This document shows, piece after piece, positions 6,402 through 6,894 of a stretch of DNA of 6,894 nt. The notes under the pieces are model-generated. The model had not been told where the DNA came from and searched no databases. It saw only the letters and a program-made list of their open reading frames with translations. The stretch lies in NCBI GenBank assembly GCA_937877605.1, contig CALFJA010000008.1, forward strand, positions 1-6,894, given 5' to 3'. This stretch comes from an uncultured Prevotellaceae bacterium. Lineage in GTDB: Bacteria > Bacteroidota > Bacteroidia > Bacteroidales > Bacteroidaceae. Position 1 is the stretch's first letter; every line of letters starts with the position of its first letter. The translations under genes and the position numbers were made by a program.

Positions 6402-6894
6402 ATGGGCGAAGTCTTCAACATACACATTCTCGGCTGCGGCAGCGCATTGCCCACCCTGCGCCACAATCCATCTTCGCAGGTGGTGGAGATACGCAACAAA
6501 CTGTTCATGGTCGACTGCGGAGAGGGGACGCAGATAAGCCTGCGCCGTTCCCGCCTGCGCTTCACGGGCATCAACACCATCTTCATCTCCCACCTGCATG
6601 GCGACCACTGCCTGGGGCTGGTGGGAATGGTTTCCACCTTCGGCTTGCTCGGGCGCACCGCGCCGCTCCACATCTATGCTCCTGCGGAACTGGAACCGCT
6701 GCTCCGAATGGAACTGAACCAGTATTGCGCATCCCTTTCTTTCGAAGTGAAGTTCCATGCGGTGGACACCACCGTGCGGCAGGTTATCTACGACGACAAG
6801 AGCGTCAGCGTGGAGACCATCCCCCTTGAGCATCGCGTGCCCTGTGCGGGATTCCTTTTCAGGGAGAAACCTACGCTGCCGCACATCCGCCGCG
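6402..6894 (+). CDS. rnz: ribonuclease Z (tRNA 3'-endonuclease), 3' end cut by the window edge
   Basis: The frame stays open from the ATG at 6402 to the window edge, giving 164 complete codons of a protein that is usually about 300-310 residues. RNase Z is a cytoplasmic zinc-dependent endonuclease of the metallo-beta-lactamase fold that trims the 3' trailer from precursor tRNAs. Seen here: the N-terminal strand ILGCGSALPT (9-18), MVDCGEGTQ (36-44), and the signature SHLHGDHCLGL (63-73), whose H64, H66, D68 and H69 are zinc ligands and catalytic acid. EHRVPCAGFLF (143-153) supplies the third-motif histidine at 144. The later Asp and His ligands would lie beyond the edge. An in-frame TTG directly precedes the ATG, but ATG is the simpler start. 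The gap to the lipoprotein stop is only three bases, so the two are almost certainly cotranscribed with mazG. Arylsulfatase-type relatives are less likely given the close match to RNase Z at the third motif. Confidence 0.95.
   Translation, partial: MGEVFNIHILGCGSALPTLRHNPSSQVVEIRNKLFMVDCGEGTQISLRRSRLRFTGINTIFISHLHGDHCLGLVGMVSTFGLLGRTAPLHIYAPAELEPLLRMELNQYCASLSFEVKFHAVDTTVRQVIYDDKSVSVETIPLEHRVPCAGFLFREKPTLPHIRR

Noticed and set aside
6240..6884. A 214-codon minus-strand open frame over the lipoprotein end and rnz
   Set aside because: The opposite strand carries the RNase Z signature SHLHGDH in a frame that stays open to the edge. The antisense translation has no recognisable motif.
1..6894. 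Defence island, mobile element, CRISPR array or horizontally acquired cassette
   Set aside because: Every substantial open stretch is accounted for by housekeeping or small conserved genes with similar composition. I saw no transposase, integrase, direct-repeat array or target-site duplication.

Overview
The window looks like ordinary chromosome from a member of the Bacteroidales, most likely Prevotellaceae or a close relative. This rests on four observations. The valyl-tRNA synthetase reads like the Bacteroidales form of the enzyme. Starts lack a clear Shine-Dalgarno and are preceded by A/T-rich leaders. Three intergenic sites match the Bacteroidetes -7 promoter element TAnnTTTG. The mazG/lipoprotein/rnz order also suits that group. 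The genus is inferred from style, not proven. Coding density is high, and I see no mobile element, CRISPR array, tRNA or rRNA.

Layout: (1) 17-718 (+) is a DUF2461-family protein of unknown function, ending at a hairpin terminator at 743-781. (2) 859-1965 (+) is alanine dehydrogenase with all expected catalytic residues. It has a candidate promoter at 783-790 and a short perfect dyad at 802-814 that could be an operator. (3) 1966-2177 is a 212-bp convergent intergenic region with a 9-bp-stem terminator, a second partner for one of its arms, and a perfect 17-bp-stem hairpin. (4) 2178-4886 (-) is complete valyl-tRNA synthetase. (5) 4887-4980 is a 94-bp divergent promoter region. (6) 4981-end (+) is a tightly packed run: mazG, a small lipoprotein with a lipocalin-like C-terminal half (ATGA overlap), and ribonuclease Z (3-nt gap), cut by the right edge.

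Functionally this is mainly housekeeping: aminoacylation of tRNA-Val, NTP pool sanitation, tRNA 3'-end maturation, and alanine/pyruvate/ammonia interconversion. The mazG-lipoprotein-rnz run is probably one transcript, but its enzymes do not form an obvious pathway. I did not find a convincing undescribed system. The items most worth a second look are a low-complexity in-frame insertion in the MazG linker that may be an eroded genomic repeat, the structured ald/valS convergent region, the ald leader dyad, and the closely packed divergent valS/mazG promoters.
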